Assembly (NCBI GenBank): GCA_963662965.1
Contig: OY759970.1
Coordinates: 1,612,001-1,676,000, forward strand
Length of the DNA: 64,000 nt
Source of the DNA: DTWD01 sp963662965
GTDB taxonomy: Bacteria; Acidobacteriota; Vicinamibacteria; Vicinamibacterales; UBA8438
Direction: 5' to 3'
Below, piece by piece: positions 1 to 8,694 of the stretch. Each line of letters begins with the position of its first letter. Position 1 is the first letter of the stretch. Both the position numbers and the translations under genes were made by a program. The notes below the pieces were generated by a model. The model was not told the origin of the DNA. It ran no database searches and saw only the letters and a program-made list of their open reading frames with translations.

Positions 1-144
1 GACCGCGTGGTAGGTGCCTTCGACCACCTGCCGGCCGTCGCGCGCGTACTCGCCCGGCGGCAGCAGGTAGCTGGCCAGCTGCGCGAGCACGATGAGACCG
101 AAGATGAGGACGAGCGAGTCGGGAACACGCCGCAAGCGCGACAT
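1..144 (-). CDS. YfcC/DcuC-type carboxylate transporter, N-terminal part
   Basis: Only the first 48 codons are in the window; the gene continues beyond base 1. The start is the ATG at 144. The translation has a short basic N-terminus (MSRLRRVPDS), a first membrane segment (LVLIFGLIVLAQLASYL) and then LPPGEYARDGR followed by GTYH. A membrane helix followed by a PAGEY-like motif and a G-(S/T)-YH motif is characteristic of the YfcC family of anaerobic C4-dicarboxylate/amino-acid-type carriers in the inner membrane. The substrate cannot be told from this fragment. Family assignment is by memory of the N-terminal pattern only. Confidence 0.6.
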   Translation of the reverse strand, partial: MSRLRRVPDSLVLIFGLIVLAQLASYLLPPGEYARDGRQVVEGTYHAV

Positions 145-168
145 TAGCAGTGGCTCAGGGCTTCAGGC

Positions 169-1218
169 TCAGCGTGCGGAATCGGCGAGGGTTGGATCGT
201 CGGAAACGCGTACGAGCTGCTTTCCGAAGTTCTCGCCTCGGAGCAATCCCTGAAACGCCGCGACGGCGTTCTCGAGCCCGTCGACGACATCCTCGCGGTA
301 TTTGATCGAGCCGTCGCGGATCCAGCCCGACATGTCTTGGATGAAGTCGGGTAACCGGTCCAGGTGGTCGAAGATGATGAAGCCGCGGAAGGTGATGCGG
401 CGCGTGAGGATCTTTCCCATCAGATGCGGCACACCGTCGGGACCGGCCGGCGCGTCGGTCAGGTTGTAGTTCGCGATCCGGCCGCAGACCGGCACCCGCG
501 CGAAGTTGTTGAGACGCGGCAGCACGGCGTCGAAAACCTTCCCGCCCACGTTCTCGAAATAGACATCGATCCCGTCGGGACAGGCGGCGCGCAAGGCACC
601 CCGCAGATCGTCATCGCGGTGGCTGACGCAGGCGTCGAAGCCGAGGTCCGTCGTGACGTAGGCGCACTTCTGTTGAGCGCCAGCGACACCGACGACTCGA
701 CACCCCTTCAGCTTGGCGATCTGTCCGACCACCGCGCCGACGGCGCCCGAGGCGGCCGACACCACGACCGTCTCTCCCTCTTGAGGTCGGCCATGGTCGA
801 GCAAGCCGACGTAGGCGGTATGGCCCGGCATGCCGAGCACCCCGAGAGCTGTCGAGATCGGCGCCGCGGCTGGATCGAGGTTCCGGACGCCGGCGCCGTC
901 CGACACCGCGAACTCCTGCCAGCCGTTCGCCGTCAACACGAGGTCGCCCGCGGCATAGCCGGAGAGCTTCGATGCCACCACCTGCGACACCGTGCCGCCG
1001 ACCATCACCTCGCCGAGCTTGACCGGGGGCGCATACGACGTACCGGGATTCATTCGACCGCGCATATACGGGTCGAGCGAGAGGTAGATCGTACGACAGA
1101 GCATCTCGCCGTCGGCCGGCTCGGGCACGGCCGCCTCGACCATCGAAAAGTCGTCGTCCTCGGGAAAACCGGCAGGGTGGCTCGCGAGACAGATCCGTCG
1201 ATTCGGGGCAGCAGTCAT
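169..1218 (-). CDS. NADP-dependent oxidoreductase, CurA/PTGR1-like MDR family
   Basis: 349 residues, the usual length for zinc-independent medium-chain reductases that reduce the C=C bond of alpha,beta-unsaturated ketones or aldehydes (leukotriene B4 12-hydroxydehydrogenase, YncB/CurA group). The SLDPYMRGRM motif (about residues 47-56) is typical of this group. The nucleotide-binding loop AASGAVGAVVG lies at about 155-165, followed by a Rossmann fold. The structural and catalytic zinc ligands of alcohol dehydrogenases are absent. Cytosolic. It is divergent from the DinB gene at 1298. A single-gene unit; the physiological substrate is unknown. Confidence 0.9.
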   Translation of the reverse strand: MTAAPNRRICLASHPAGFPEDDDFSMVEAAVPEPADGEMLCRTIYLSLDPYMRGRMNPGTSYAPPVKLGEVMVGGTVSQVVASKLSGYAAGDLVLTANGWQEFAVSDGAGVRNLDPAAAPISTALGVLGMPGHTAYVGLLDHGRPQEGETVVVSAASGAVGAVVGQIAKLKGCRVVGVAGAQQKCAYVTTDLGFDACVSHRDDDLRGALRAACPDGIDVYFENVGGKVFDAVLPRLNNFARVPVCGRIANYNLTDAPAGPDGVPHLMGKILTRRITFRGFIIFDHLDRLPDFIQDMSGWIRDGSIKYREDVVDGLENAVAAFQGLLRGENFGKQLVRVSDDPTLADSAR

Positions 1219-1297
1219 GGCGGTGCATGGGCTCCTTGGGCAGTGCCGCGCAGTATACTAACCCCCCTTTCATTGACGTTCTCGTCAGGAGAAACAA

Positions 1298-1789
1298 ATG
1301 CTTCAACACCTCGTCTTTTCATACACGTTCAACCTCCAGCATGCCCAAACGCTCGTCAAGGACCTGACGGACGAACAGATGGTCCAACTCCCCAGCGGGC
1401 TGATCAATCACCCGGCCTGGACGCTGGGGCATTTGGCGTCCGCGTCGAATAGCTTGGCGAAGACGCTCGGCCGGGAGTCGACGTTTCCGGCCGAGTGGGA
1501 AGAGAAGTTCAAGACGGGCGGCACGCCCAGCGCCAACATGTCGGACTATCCGTCGAAGGACGAGATCCTTTCAGAGCTGACGAAGCAGCACGACCGGGTC
1601 ACCGAAGCCGTCGGCAAGGCCGATCCGGCGACCTTCGCCAAGGAATTCCCGGACGAGAGCACGCGCAAGCACTTTCCGACGGTCGGCGATTTCACCGCCT
1701 ATCTGATGTCGGCGCACGAGGGGACCCACATCGGCCAGATCGCCGCCTGGCGGCGTGCGATGGGTCTCGGCTCGGGCGCCGGCGTTTAG
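1298..1789 (+). CDS. DinB-family putative metal-dependent protein
   Basis: 163 residues with a four-helix DinB/YfiT-like fold. The putative metal ligands are His45 (in LGHLA) and His140 and His144 (in SAHEGTHIGQ), the usual DinB triad. DinB-superfamily proteins include thiol transferases and dechlorinating or detoxifying enzymes, but most are uncharacterised. The ATG start is set by a good ribosome site (AGGAG at 1288-1292). Cytosolic, no signal peptide. The short AT-richer stretch just upstream, shared with the divergent oxidoreductase, probably holds both promoters. Confidence 0.85.
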   Translation: MLQHLVFSYTFNLQHAQTLVKDLTDEQMVQLPSGLINHPAWTLGHLASASNSLAKTLGRESTFPAEWEEKFKTGGTPSANMSDYPSKDEILSELTKQHDRVTEAVGKADPATFAKEFPDESTRKHFPTVGDFTAYLMSAHEGTHIGQIAAWRRAMGLGSGAGV

Positions 1790-1807
1790 CCTGAACCGTG
1801 ACCCTGA

Positions 1808-2554
1808 ACTCTGAACCATGCCGCGCCGGCGAGCGCCCAGGTCCGCGGGTCTGGCAACGACCCGGTCGTCACCGAGTTCGAGCTGTACGCAACGCTGGAG
1901 GGAGACCGCGCCCGCGACCTCAACCCAGGGCGGGAGATCGAGCTCGCCCCCCGTCAATCAGTCACGATCGAGGCGGAGCCGTGTGACCAATACGGCCGGC
2001 GTTTCCCGCTGGACCGGTTCCGCCTAGGCGCCGACCTCGGCCGCAACTGCTCCGGCGTGGTGTCGGTCTCGCAGCGGTCGGACAGCGAGCTCGAATTCGA
2101 GGCGAGTCGCGAGCGTGACACCTGTCGCGCGCTGGTGTGGGTAGCCGGCAATCTCAACCTGGAGTTCGAGCTTCGCTTCGCGGTCACTGGTCTCGGCACG
2201 CAGAACTACACGCGGACGCAAGCAGAAGAGATCGCGGAGCGGATCTATCGGGCCGTCCTTCAGCGCGAGATCGACGGTGGGTCCCGGGCCGCGGCGGTCG
2301 CCGAGGTGCAGCGGGGCCGCGTCGAGAACCAGGTTCGCTCGATGGTCGACAGCGCCGAGTTTCGGAGCCTTCGGCTCGCGCAGCCGCCGGCCCAGGTTCT
2401 CGAGGCGTTCTACCAGGGACTCCTCAACCGACCGCCGGACTCGAGTGGCGCCCGCGACTACCCGCCGCTGCTGACGTCGCAGCAGCACCTGCCCATATTG
2501 ATGAATCTGATTCAGTCGAGCGAGTTCGAGCAAGCGGTCGTCGACGCGCACTAG
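1808..2554 (+). pseudogene. DUF4214-domain protein lacking a normal 5' end
   Basis: The frame is open and coding-like from 1808 (just after a TGA at 1805-1807) to the TAG at 2552-2554, but there is no ATG and no signal peptide in front of it; the first conventional start is a GTG at 2057, in the middle of a beta-rich domain. The C-terminal half (YRAVLQREIDGGS, then FYQGLLNRPPDSSGARDY) shows two repeats of the DUF4214 type, often found in exported or S-layer-linked proteins. The upstream part (PVVTEFELYATLEG, then QYGRRFPLDRFRLGAD) looks like a secreted beta domain. I infer that the 5' end with the signal peptide was lost by deletion. Translation from GTG 2057 would give 165 residues. Confidence 0.55.
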
Positions 2555-2567
2555 GGCGCGCACGTCC

Positions 2568-2918
2568 TTATTCCCGGTCGGCTTCCCAGGTTCCCTCACC
2601 GACACCGCCGTAGTCGCAGGTGCCCGACATCGTGTCACCGTCGATCGTGCCGACGTAGACCGCTTCGGACCCCTGGGCGCCAAACCGGAACTCGATCTGG
2701 TTGCCCTTGACCGTGCCGGTGACCGCCGCATTGCCGAACGCCCCTTCGTACGTTCCCGTCAGCGTCTCGCCGTCCTGCTCGAAGACGAAGGTCGGGTCGC
2801 CCCCGCCGAGGTCGAGCTCGACGACGAACTGCCAAGAGCCGGCGACGTCAGCTTGGGCCGAGACCCCGACCGCCGCCATCGCGACTACGACCAAGACACC
2901 GAGAATCAACTTTTGCAT
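2568..2918 (-). CDS. Small exported beta-rich protein
   Basis: 116 residues with a clear Sec signal peptide (MQKLILGVLVVVAMAAVGVSAQA) and a mature part of about 93 residues made of alternating short strands (GSWQFVVELD, TFVFEQDGETLTGTYEG, VTGTVKGNQIEFRF). This pattern is that of small lipocalin-like or 'extracellular hypothetical' proteins common in Acidobacteriota. Periplasmic or secreted; no catalytic motif is visible. It lies downstream of, and on the same strand as, the fused aminoacyl-tRNA synthetase gene, 40 bp from its stop, so cotranscription is possible. Confidence 0.7.
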   Translation of the reverse strand: MQKLILGVLVVVAMAAVGVSAQADVAGSWQFVVELDLGGGDPTFVFEQDGETLTGTYEGAFGNAAVTGTVKGNQIEFRFGAQGSEAVYVGTIDGDTMSGTCDYGGVGEGTWEADRE

Positions 2919-2958
2919 CCCGTCCCCCTCTCACTTCCAGCGTCGAGCTGTCAGCCCG

Positions 2959-5900
2959 TCAGCGTCCAGCTTCCTTCTTTTGAATCTTAGCCCACGTGTC
3001 GCGCAGGCCGACCGTCTTGTTGAAGACCGGCGCCCCCGCGGTCGAATCCGGATCGACGCAGAAGTACCCGAGCCGCTCGAACTGATACCGCGCCCCCGCG
3101 GTCGCGTCGGCCAGACCGGGCTCCACCCAGCACCCGGTGCGTCGTTCCAGTGAGGCGGGATTGAACGCGTCCCGCTCGTCGGTGCCCTCGGCCACCTCAT
3201 CGGGGTACTCGGCCTCGAACAGGTGCTCGTAGAACCGCACCTCGGCCCCGACCGCGTGCGGGGCCGAGACCCAGTGAATCGTCCCCCGCACCTTCCGACC
3301 GTCCGGCGCATAGCCCCCGCGCGTCTCTGGGTCGTAGGTGCACCGAAGCTCCACCACGTTGTCGTCCGCGTCTTTGACCACCTCGCGGCAGGTCAGAAAG
3401 TAGGCGTAACGCAGCCTCACCTCACGTCCGGGCGCCAGCCGGAAGAACTTCTTGGGTGGATCTTCACGAAAGTCGCTCCGCTCGATGTAGAGCTCGCGGG
3501 AAAACGGCACCTTGCGCGTGCCCGCGCTCTCATCTTCTGGGTTGTTGACCGCGTCCAGCTCCTCCGTCTGGCCCTCGGGATAGTTCTCGATGACGACCTT
3601 GAGCGGATTCAAGACCGCCATGACCCGCGCCGCGTGCTGGTTGAGCTCTTGCCGCACGGCGTCCTCGAGCTGCGCCACCTGCACGACGCTATTGGCCTTG
3701 GCAATGCCGATGCGGTCGCAGAACTCCCGAATCGCCGACGGCGGGTAGCCGCGTCGACGCATGCCGCTCAGCGTCGGCATCCGTGGATCGTCCCAGCCGG
3801 CCACCTGGCCGCCGCCGACCAACTCGAGCAGCCTCCGCTTGCTCAACACGGTGTGGGTCAAGTTCAACCGCGCGAACTCGATCTGCCGCGGCGGATCCTC
3901 GAATTCGAGCGCCTGCAGATACCAGTCGTAGAGCGGCCGATGGTCCTCGAACTCCAGCGTGCAGAACGAGTGGGTCACCCCTTCGAACGCGTCGGACAGC
4001 GGGTGCGTGAAGTCGTAGGTCGGATAGATGACCCAGTCGTCACCCCGCCGGTAATGCGGCTGTCGACGAATCCGGTAGATGGTCGGATCCCGCATGTTCA
4101 TGTTCGGTGCCGCCATATCGATCTTCGCCCGCAGCGTCCGCGCCCCATCTTCGAACTCGCCAGTCCGCATCCGCGCGAAGAGATCAACGTTCTCATCGAC
4201 CGACCGCTCACGATATGGACTATTGCGGCCCGGCGCATCCCATCGGCCGCGGTACTGACTCACCTCCTCGCCCTGCAGATCGTCGACGTAGGCGAGGCCC
4301 TTTTTGATCAGCGCTACCGCGCAATCGTGCAAACGCTCGTAGTAGTCCGAGGCGAAGTAGAAGCGGTCGCTCCAGTCGAAGCCGAGCCACCGGATGTCCT
4401 CTTCGATGGCCTGCACGAACTCCAGATCCTCGGTTTCAGGATTCGTGTCGTCCATCCGGAGATTGCAGAGTCCGCCGTACTCGGCGGCGACGCCAAAGTT
4501 CAGGCAGATCGCCTTGGCGTGCCCGATGTGCAGATACCCGTTCGGCTCCGGCGGAAACCGCGTATGCACACGCCCGCCACGGGCGCCCGCGGCGCGGTCG
4601 TCGCTGACGATCTGCCGGATGAAATCGAGGCCGGCGCCGTCGCTGACGCCGCCAGGGGCGGCGGTGAGCGCCAACGCTCGATCAATTCTCGCGAGACACG
4701 AGGTCCGACCGAGGAGCTCCATCGCCTCGAACAACCCGAAGCCGACCGCTTTCCCCGTCACGGCCACACGGACCGCGTGAATGATCTGCCCGATCTTGAT
4801 CCCTTCGGCCTCCACGTATCGATGCAGCGCCGCCTCGATCGCCGTCGCGTCGAATGAGTCAATCGCGTCCAGCTGCCGGCGGAAGGCCTGGAGACGGTCG
4901 GCCGCACCCTCCACCCGTAGACGCTTCGAAAACGCGTTCTCGTCGTACGAAAACGCGGCGTCGTCCTGAAAAAACTCCGTGTAGTGGACGATGTCGCCGG
5001 CCACCTTGATCCGGTCGCCGGCGGCGGCGACCACCGCTCGCAGGCGGGCGGCTTCTTCCCCGATTGGTGCCGCCGAGAGCAGGCCGATGCGCGTGAGGTA
5101 CGGTGAGACCGCCTCGACTTTCTCCTCCAGCGGTACCGCCTGCATCCGCCGCTCCTCGAACGCCATCATCTTCTGCGGGTCGAAGCTCGCCGCGGATCGA
5201 TTCACACGCTCGAGACTGAAAAGACGAATCATATCGTCGCGCGAGAAGTCCTCGGTGCGATCGTCGAGCGACCATCCGAGCAGGAGAAGGTAGTTGACCA
5301 ACGCGTCGGGCCGATAGCCGACCTCCCGGTAGAAGTCGACGACCACCGGGTTGAAGCGCTCGGGGTCGACCGCCTCGCCCAGCGTCGCCATGATCGCGGC
5401 GGCGTGGTCGTACACCTTCTTGAACTCGGCATGCTTGAGATACTTGCCAAGCTTCCGCTTGCTCAGCTTTTCCTCGCTCCCAGGCGCGGCGACGTACGGC
5501 ACGTGCGCGTACCGTGGCAACGTGTAGCCCAGCCCTTCGGTGATGAAGATTTGGCGCGGCGTATTGGACAGGTGCTCGACCGCGCGAATGACGTGCGTTA
5601 CGCCAAAGTCATGGTCGTCGACCGCGCTCGCCAGGTGGTAGAGATGGGTGCCGTCCGGACGCTGAACCACATGGTCCTGCTCGAGTGCCCACTCGAACTC
5701 GACCGGGCCGCGTACCACATCGTCGAGTCGACACACGCCTTCGCGCGGCATCTTGAGGCGCACGACCGCCCTCCGTCCCTCGGCCTCGAACGCCGCCGCC
5801 GCGTCATCGCCGTCTGCCATCCAGCGCCGGCTGTAGATGAACCGTTGCTTCGCCTGCTGGGCGGCCTGGCGTTCGGCGTTCGTCTCCTCGGGTGTCGCGT

Positions 5901-6219
5901 AGTCACGATAGGCGAGGCCCCGATCGAGCAGACCCGTCACGGCGGCGCGGTAGCGGTCGCCGCGTTGCGACTGGTAGTACGGCGCGCACGGACCGTCCAC
6001 CTCCGGTCCCTCGTCCCAGTCGATGCCGAGCCAGCGCAACCCATCGAGGATCGGCTGGAGCGCCGCCTCGACATTGCGCTGCTGGTCAGTGTCGTCGATA
6101 CGCAGGATGAACTGCCCGCCGTGGTGGCGCGCAAACAGCCAGTTGAAGAGGGCGGTCCGCACCCCTCCGATGTGTAGGTAGCCGGTCGGACTTGGTGCGA
6201 ATCGCGTACGGACGTTCAT
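2959..6219 (-). CDS. Tandem glutamyl-tRNA synthetase/glutaminyl-tRNA synthetase fusion
   Basis: One uninterrupted frame of 1086 residues carries two complete class I synthetases. Residues 1-515 are a GluRS: HIGH-type motif YLHIGG (14-19), KLSKR (251-255) and a full C-terminal anticodon-binding region ending near ALALTA. Residues 530-1086 are a GlnRS: it starts with the conserved LDFIRQIV pre-domain, then RFPPEPNGYLHIGH (554-567), HTVLSKR (789-795) and the two-barrel anticodon domain (GTIHWVSAPHA). The linker is only about 15 residues (520-530, near 4630-4665). Ordinary gltX is about 470-500 codons and glnS about 550, so neither half is shortened. Both would be cytosolic and charge tRNA-Glu and tRNA-Gln. 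No stop or start region separates the halves; proteolytic separation cannot be excluded. Confidence 0.93.
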   Translation of the reverse strand: MNVRTRFAPSPTGYLHIGGVRTALFNWLFARHHGGQFILRIDDTDQQRNVEAALQPILDGLRWLGIDWDEGPEVDGPCAPYYQSQRGDRYRAAVTGLLDRGLAYRDYATPEETNAERQAAQQAKQRFIYSRRWMADGDDAAAAFEAEGRRAVVRLKMPREGVCRLDDVVRGPVEFEWALEQDHVVQRPDGTHLYHLASAVDDHDFGVTHVIRAVEHLSNTPRQIFITEGLGYTLPRYAHVPYVAAPGSEEKLSKRKLGKYLKHAEFKKVYDHAAAIMATLGEAVDPERFNPVVVDFYREVGYRPDALVNYLLLLGWSLDDRTEDFSRDDMIRLFSLERVNRSAASFDPQKMMAFEERRMQAVPLEEKVEAVSPYLTRIGLLSAAPIGEEAARLRAVVAAAGDRIKVAGDIVHYTEFFQDDAAFSYDENAFSKRLRVEGAADRLQAFRRQLDAIDSFDATAIEAALHRYVEAEGIKIGQIIHAVRVAVTGKAVGFGLFEAMELLGRTSCLARIDRALALTAAPGGVSDGAGLDFIRQIVSDDRAAGARGGRVHTRFPPEPNGYLHIGHAKAICLNFGVAAEYGGLCNLRMDDTNPETEDLEFVQAIEEDIRWLGFDWSDRFYFASDYYERLHDCAVALIKKGLAYVDDLQGEEVSQYRGRWDAPGRNSPYRERSVDENVDLFARMRTGEFEDGARTLRAKIDMAAPNMNMRDPTIYRIRRQPHYRRGDDWVIYPTYDFTHPLSDAFEGVTHSFCTLEFEDHRPLYDWYLQALEFEDPPRQIEFARLNLTHTVLSKRRLLELVGGGQVAGWDDPRMPTLSGMRRRGYPPSAIREFCDRIGIAKANSVVQVAQLEDAVRQELNQHAARVMAVLNPLKVVIENYPEGQTEELDAVNNPEDESAGTRKVPFSRELYIERSDFREDPPKKFFRLAPGREVRLRYAYFLTCREVVKDADDNVVELRCTYDPETRGGYAPDGRKVRGTIHWVSAPHAVGAEVRFYEHLFEAEYPDEVAEGTDERDAFNPASLERRTGCWVEPGLADATAGARYQFERLGYFCVDPDSTAGAPVFNKTVGLRDTWAKIQKKEAGR

Positions 6220-6228
6220 GATCTAGAC

Positions 6229-6241
6229 GGGGCAGCGCCCC
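6229..6241. repeat. Intergenic GGGGC hairpin of the TAGACGGGGC type
   Basis: Immediately upstream of the fused synthetase start, the sequence TCTAGACGGGGCAGCGCCCC forms a stem GGGGC/GCCCC with a 3-base loop. A similar TAGACGGGGC-based hairpin occurs in at least two other intergenic spaces (17180-17207 and 21137-21153), so this is probably one copy of a dispersed short repeat rather than a gene-specific control site. Confidence 0.4.
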
Positions 6242-6294
6242 GAGCCCCCGCAGGCGCTCACGTGCGCGCCTTGGCCCAACTATGATAGAGGCTC

Positions 6295-6999
6295 ATGCGT
6301 ACCCTCCTGGTCGCCGTCGTCGTCGGCGCACTGGCCCAGGCGGGCGGACGCCCGTCGGTCGAGCACCTAGTGTTCCAGATCGAAGGCGGGGGCAGGATGC
6401 CGTATGCAATCTCGATCCCGGCGGGCTACGATGGGTCGGAGTTGCGTCCGCTCATCCTCACGCTCCATCCCGGGGGGAGCCGGGGCCCGTACTACGGCAG
6501 CCTCAACATGCGCCAGATCTTCGAGCCGGCGCTACGCGACTGGAACGCCATCGTCGTGGCGCCCGACGCCCCGATACGTCGCTGGACGGACGAGACTGCC
6601 GATCGGGCGGTGATGGCGCTGCTTGAGCAGGTCATTGATCAATACGCCATCGACCGCTCGCGCATTCTGATCACCGGCTTCAGCCTGGGAGGACGCGGGA
6701 CCTGGTTCTTCGCCACGCGCTATCCCGACTTCTTCACCGGCGCGATTCCGATCGCCGGGTCGCCCGACGACGATGATGTGACCGCGGTCGGCGACATGCC
6801 GGTCCACATCATTCACAGTCGCGCCGACGCCGTCGTCCCGATCGAACCCGCCGAGAACGCGGCCCGGACGCTGGACGCGGGGGGCCACACGGTCGCGTTC
6901 ACGGCCCTCGACTTTGTCAGTCACGGTTCGATGGGGGGCTACGTCGGTGCCCTGAGCGACGCCGGCGACTGGATGATGAACCAGTGGGATAGTCAGTAG
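6295..6999 (+). CDS. Exported alpha/beta-hydrolase (PHB depolymerase/esterase-like)
   Basis: 234 residues with a short signal peptide (MRTLLVAVVVGALAQAGG). The alpha/beta-hydrolase core contains LTLHPGGSRG (oxyanion region), the nucleophile elbow GFSLGG (Ser about 129), an acid residue in HSRADAVVPIE and the catalytic His in VSHGSMGG. The length and motif order match the small secreted esterases related to feruloyl esterase/polyhydroxybutyrate depolymerase (LpqC-like) and phospholipase/carboxylesterases. It would act on ester substrates in the periplasm or outside the cell. The ATG is the only start that leaves the signal peptide intact. Substrate not predictable. Confidence 0.82.
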   Translation: MRTLLVAVVVGALAQAGGRPSVEHLVFQIEGGGRMPYAISIPAGYDGSELRPLILTLHPGGSRGPYYGSLNMRQIFEPALRDWNAIVVAPDAPIRRWTDETADRAVMALLEQVIDQYAIDRSRILITGFSLGGRGTWFFATRYPDFFTGAIPIAGSPDDDDVTAVGDMPVHIIHSRADAVVPIEPAENAARTLDAGGHTVAFTALDFVSHGSMGGYVGALSDAGDWMMNQWDSQ

Positions 7000-7020
7000 C
7001 GGTCGCCCGAATAAGGATCA

Positions 7021-7040
7021 GGGCGCGCACGTGCGCGCCC
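7021..7040. repeat. Perfect 20-bp palindrome
   Basis: GGGCGCGCAC followed by its exact complement GTGCGCGCCC, 21 bp after the esterase stop and between convergent genes. It could form a strong stem with no loop in cruciform form, but there is no T-tract, so it is not a canonical terminator. Related half-sites occur at 2555 (GGGCGCGCACGT) and 6254 (GGCGCTCACGTGCGCGCC), also at gene ends. Confidence 0.5.
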
Positions 7041-7120
7041 CGCCGGCACGGAGTGGAGCGTAGGGGCCCCCGCGAGTGCCGGCGACGGGGTTCGGGGCAG
7101 TCAGCTCCGTCTAATATCTA

Positions 7121-7649
7121 CTACCACCCCTCCCGTGCCGCTAGCCTCGTGACGTGCGCGAGGTGGTGCCGCCCGTGCCAAGCGTAGGCGCCGATCGTCA
7201 CCCCGAGCGTCGTCGGCCCCGACTCGGGATGGACGAACTCCCGCTCGAGGTCCGCCGCCGTCAGCCCACGCAGCAGCACGACCCACCGGCGGTGCAGGAC
7301 CGCCACAAAGTCGATCGACGCCGGAATCGGCAGGTCGGTGTAGTCCGCCAGCTCCGCCCACCGCTGTTCATCGAAGGCCTTGATCGTCGGGCGCTCCTCG
7401 GTGAGCGTCCACTTGAAGCGCACGTAGCTGCTCAGGTGACTATCACCGAGGATGGTGCACCACTTGGCGCACGGTCCAGCCACCGGGGCGGTACGGCGTG
7501 TCGAGCTGCGCCGACGACAGCGGCTCGATCACACTCCGGAGGTCGTCTGGCAACCGATCGATGTCGGCGATCCACCCCGCGACCACCGCGTCTGTCACCG
7601 CGGGCGGAGGCTCGAACGGCCCGATCGGGTATCTCAGCAGGTCTGCCAT
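7121..7649 (-). pseudogene. YfiT-like DinB-family metal-dependent hydrolase, frameshifted
   Basis: The N-terminal half reads from ATG 7649 (MADLLRYPIGPFEPP ... YRPGGWTVRQVVHH) and runs into a TGA after VVHHPR. The C-terminal half continues in another frame from about 7465 (LGDSHLSSYVRFKWTLTEE ... YAWHGRHHLAHVTRL). Joined, they give a complete protein of about 175 residues of the YfiT/bacillithiol-transferase type, with the ligands in VVHHLGDSH and WHGRHHLAH. Removing one C in CATCCTCGG (near 7464-7470) restores the frame, so this is a single-base insertion or a sequencing error. The two halves agree perfectly otherwise, so decay would be recent. Confidence 0.8.
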
Positions 7650-7698
7650 ACGCCTCGGGGCCCCGGACGCGCGTGGCCCTCGAACAGCGGGATCGAGA

Positions 7699-8640
7699 TC
7701 ATCGAGCGGGTGACGCCGTCTCCGTCGCCTGCGGCTGCTGCTCCGGCACTTCCTCGTCGACGCTGACGCCGTAACGCTGGTAGTCGGAGTAGCGCGCGTG
7801 GCCCTCGAACAGCGTGCGGTCCGGGTTCTCGTACTTCTCTCGCATGTCGCGCGGCACCCAGAGGCCAATCTCGTCGTGCAGTCGATACCGCACGGTGATC
7901 TCCGACTGGAGGTCGCTCCGCTCGCTCCCGGTCTTGAGCTCGGTGCGAACGACACGGCCGTCGGTCGGATCAATCCATAGCCGGCCGTGGGTCGGCACCT
8001 CGACGCGCTGGATCGGGTCGATGATCAAGGTGGGGCCCCGGACCTCACGATATTCAATCACCCAGACGTCACGGCCCTCGACGCGGTCGTCGTCGACCTG
8101 CTCGAACTCGAAGCGGTCGCGGTGCTCCGGGTACAGAATGACCAGCGCGAACGTCGGCACGTTGGTGCTCCGCAGGATATCGCCGAGATTGAATCGGGCG
8201 CTCTCCTCGGCCAGCGAACGCCACTGCTCGAGCACCGACTCGTTCGAACCGGTCAAGACCTCCTGCAATCGCTCCATCCGGTCGCGGACCTCACGGCCGT
8301 CGACCTCGATGACGACCCGGAAGCCGACCCACTGGTCGTTCGCGCTCGGGAGCCGCAGCATTAGAAAGTCGGACTTGGTGCGCCGCTCCTGGTACTCCCG
8401 GCGCGCCACGGCAGTAATGCCCCCCAACTGGCGCCGGTCCCCAACCGAGGCCCGGCCGGCCCCAACCGCCATGCCCGACAAGGGCGCTCGCTGGTCGTAT
8501 TCCTCCTCGGCGATGAGCATGCCGAGCGCCGGCTCATAGCGTTCGACGTAGGCCGACGCCCGATCGAGGACGGTCTCGAGGTCGGGAGCCTGAGGCTGGA
8601 GCAGGACGACGGCGACGAGCGCGAGCCCGCGTGCGGTCAC
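7699..8640 (-). CDS. Exported protein of unknown function
   Basis: 313 residues. The N-terminus (MTARGLALVAVVLLQPQA) is a short signal-like segment. The body has a helical first part (ETVLDRASAYVERYEPALGMLIAEEEY) followed by beta-rich sequence with RRTKSDFLMLRL, WVGFRVVIEVDGREVRDR and IIDPIQRVEVPTHGRLWIDP, ending LFEGHARYSDYQRYGVSVDE. This arrangement recurs in uncharacterised Acidobacterial periplasmic proteins; I recognise no enzymatic motif. The second half resembles lipoprotein-carrier-like beta sheets (outer-membrane LolA/LolB-like folds), a weak resemblance only. Confidence 0.6.
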   Translation of the reverse strand: MTARGLALVAVVLLQPQAPDLETVLDRASAYVERYEPALGMLIAEEEYDQRAPLSGMAVGAGRASVGDRRQLGGITAVARREYQERRTKSDFLMLRLPSANDQWVGFRVVIEVDGREVRDRMERLQEVLTGSNESVLEQWRSLAEESARFNLGDILRSTNVPTFALVILYPEHRDRFEFEQVDDDRVEGRDVWVIEYREVRGPTLIIDPIQRVEVPTHGRLWIDPTDGRVVRTELKTGSERSDLQSEITVRYRLHDEIGLWVPRDMREKYENPDRTLFEGHARYSDYQRYGVSVDEEVPEQQPQATETASPAR

Positions 8641-8694
8641 TGGAGGTGTTCCTTTCGACCGGGAATCTCCTACATCATTCTAGCGAGAATGCCG

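Noticed and set aside
3223..4857. Long open frame of 544 codons on the plus strand
   Set aside because: It is the antisense of the GluRS-GlnRS fusion; its translation is His/Arg/Val-rich without any family pattern.
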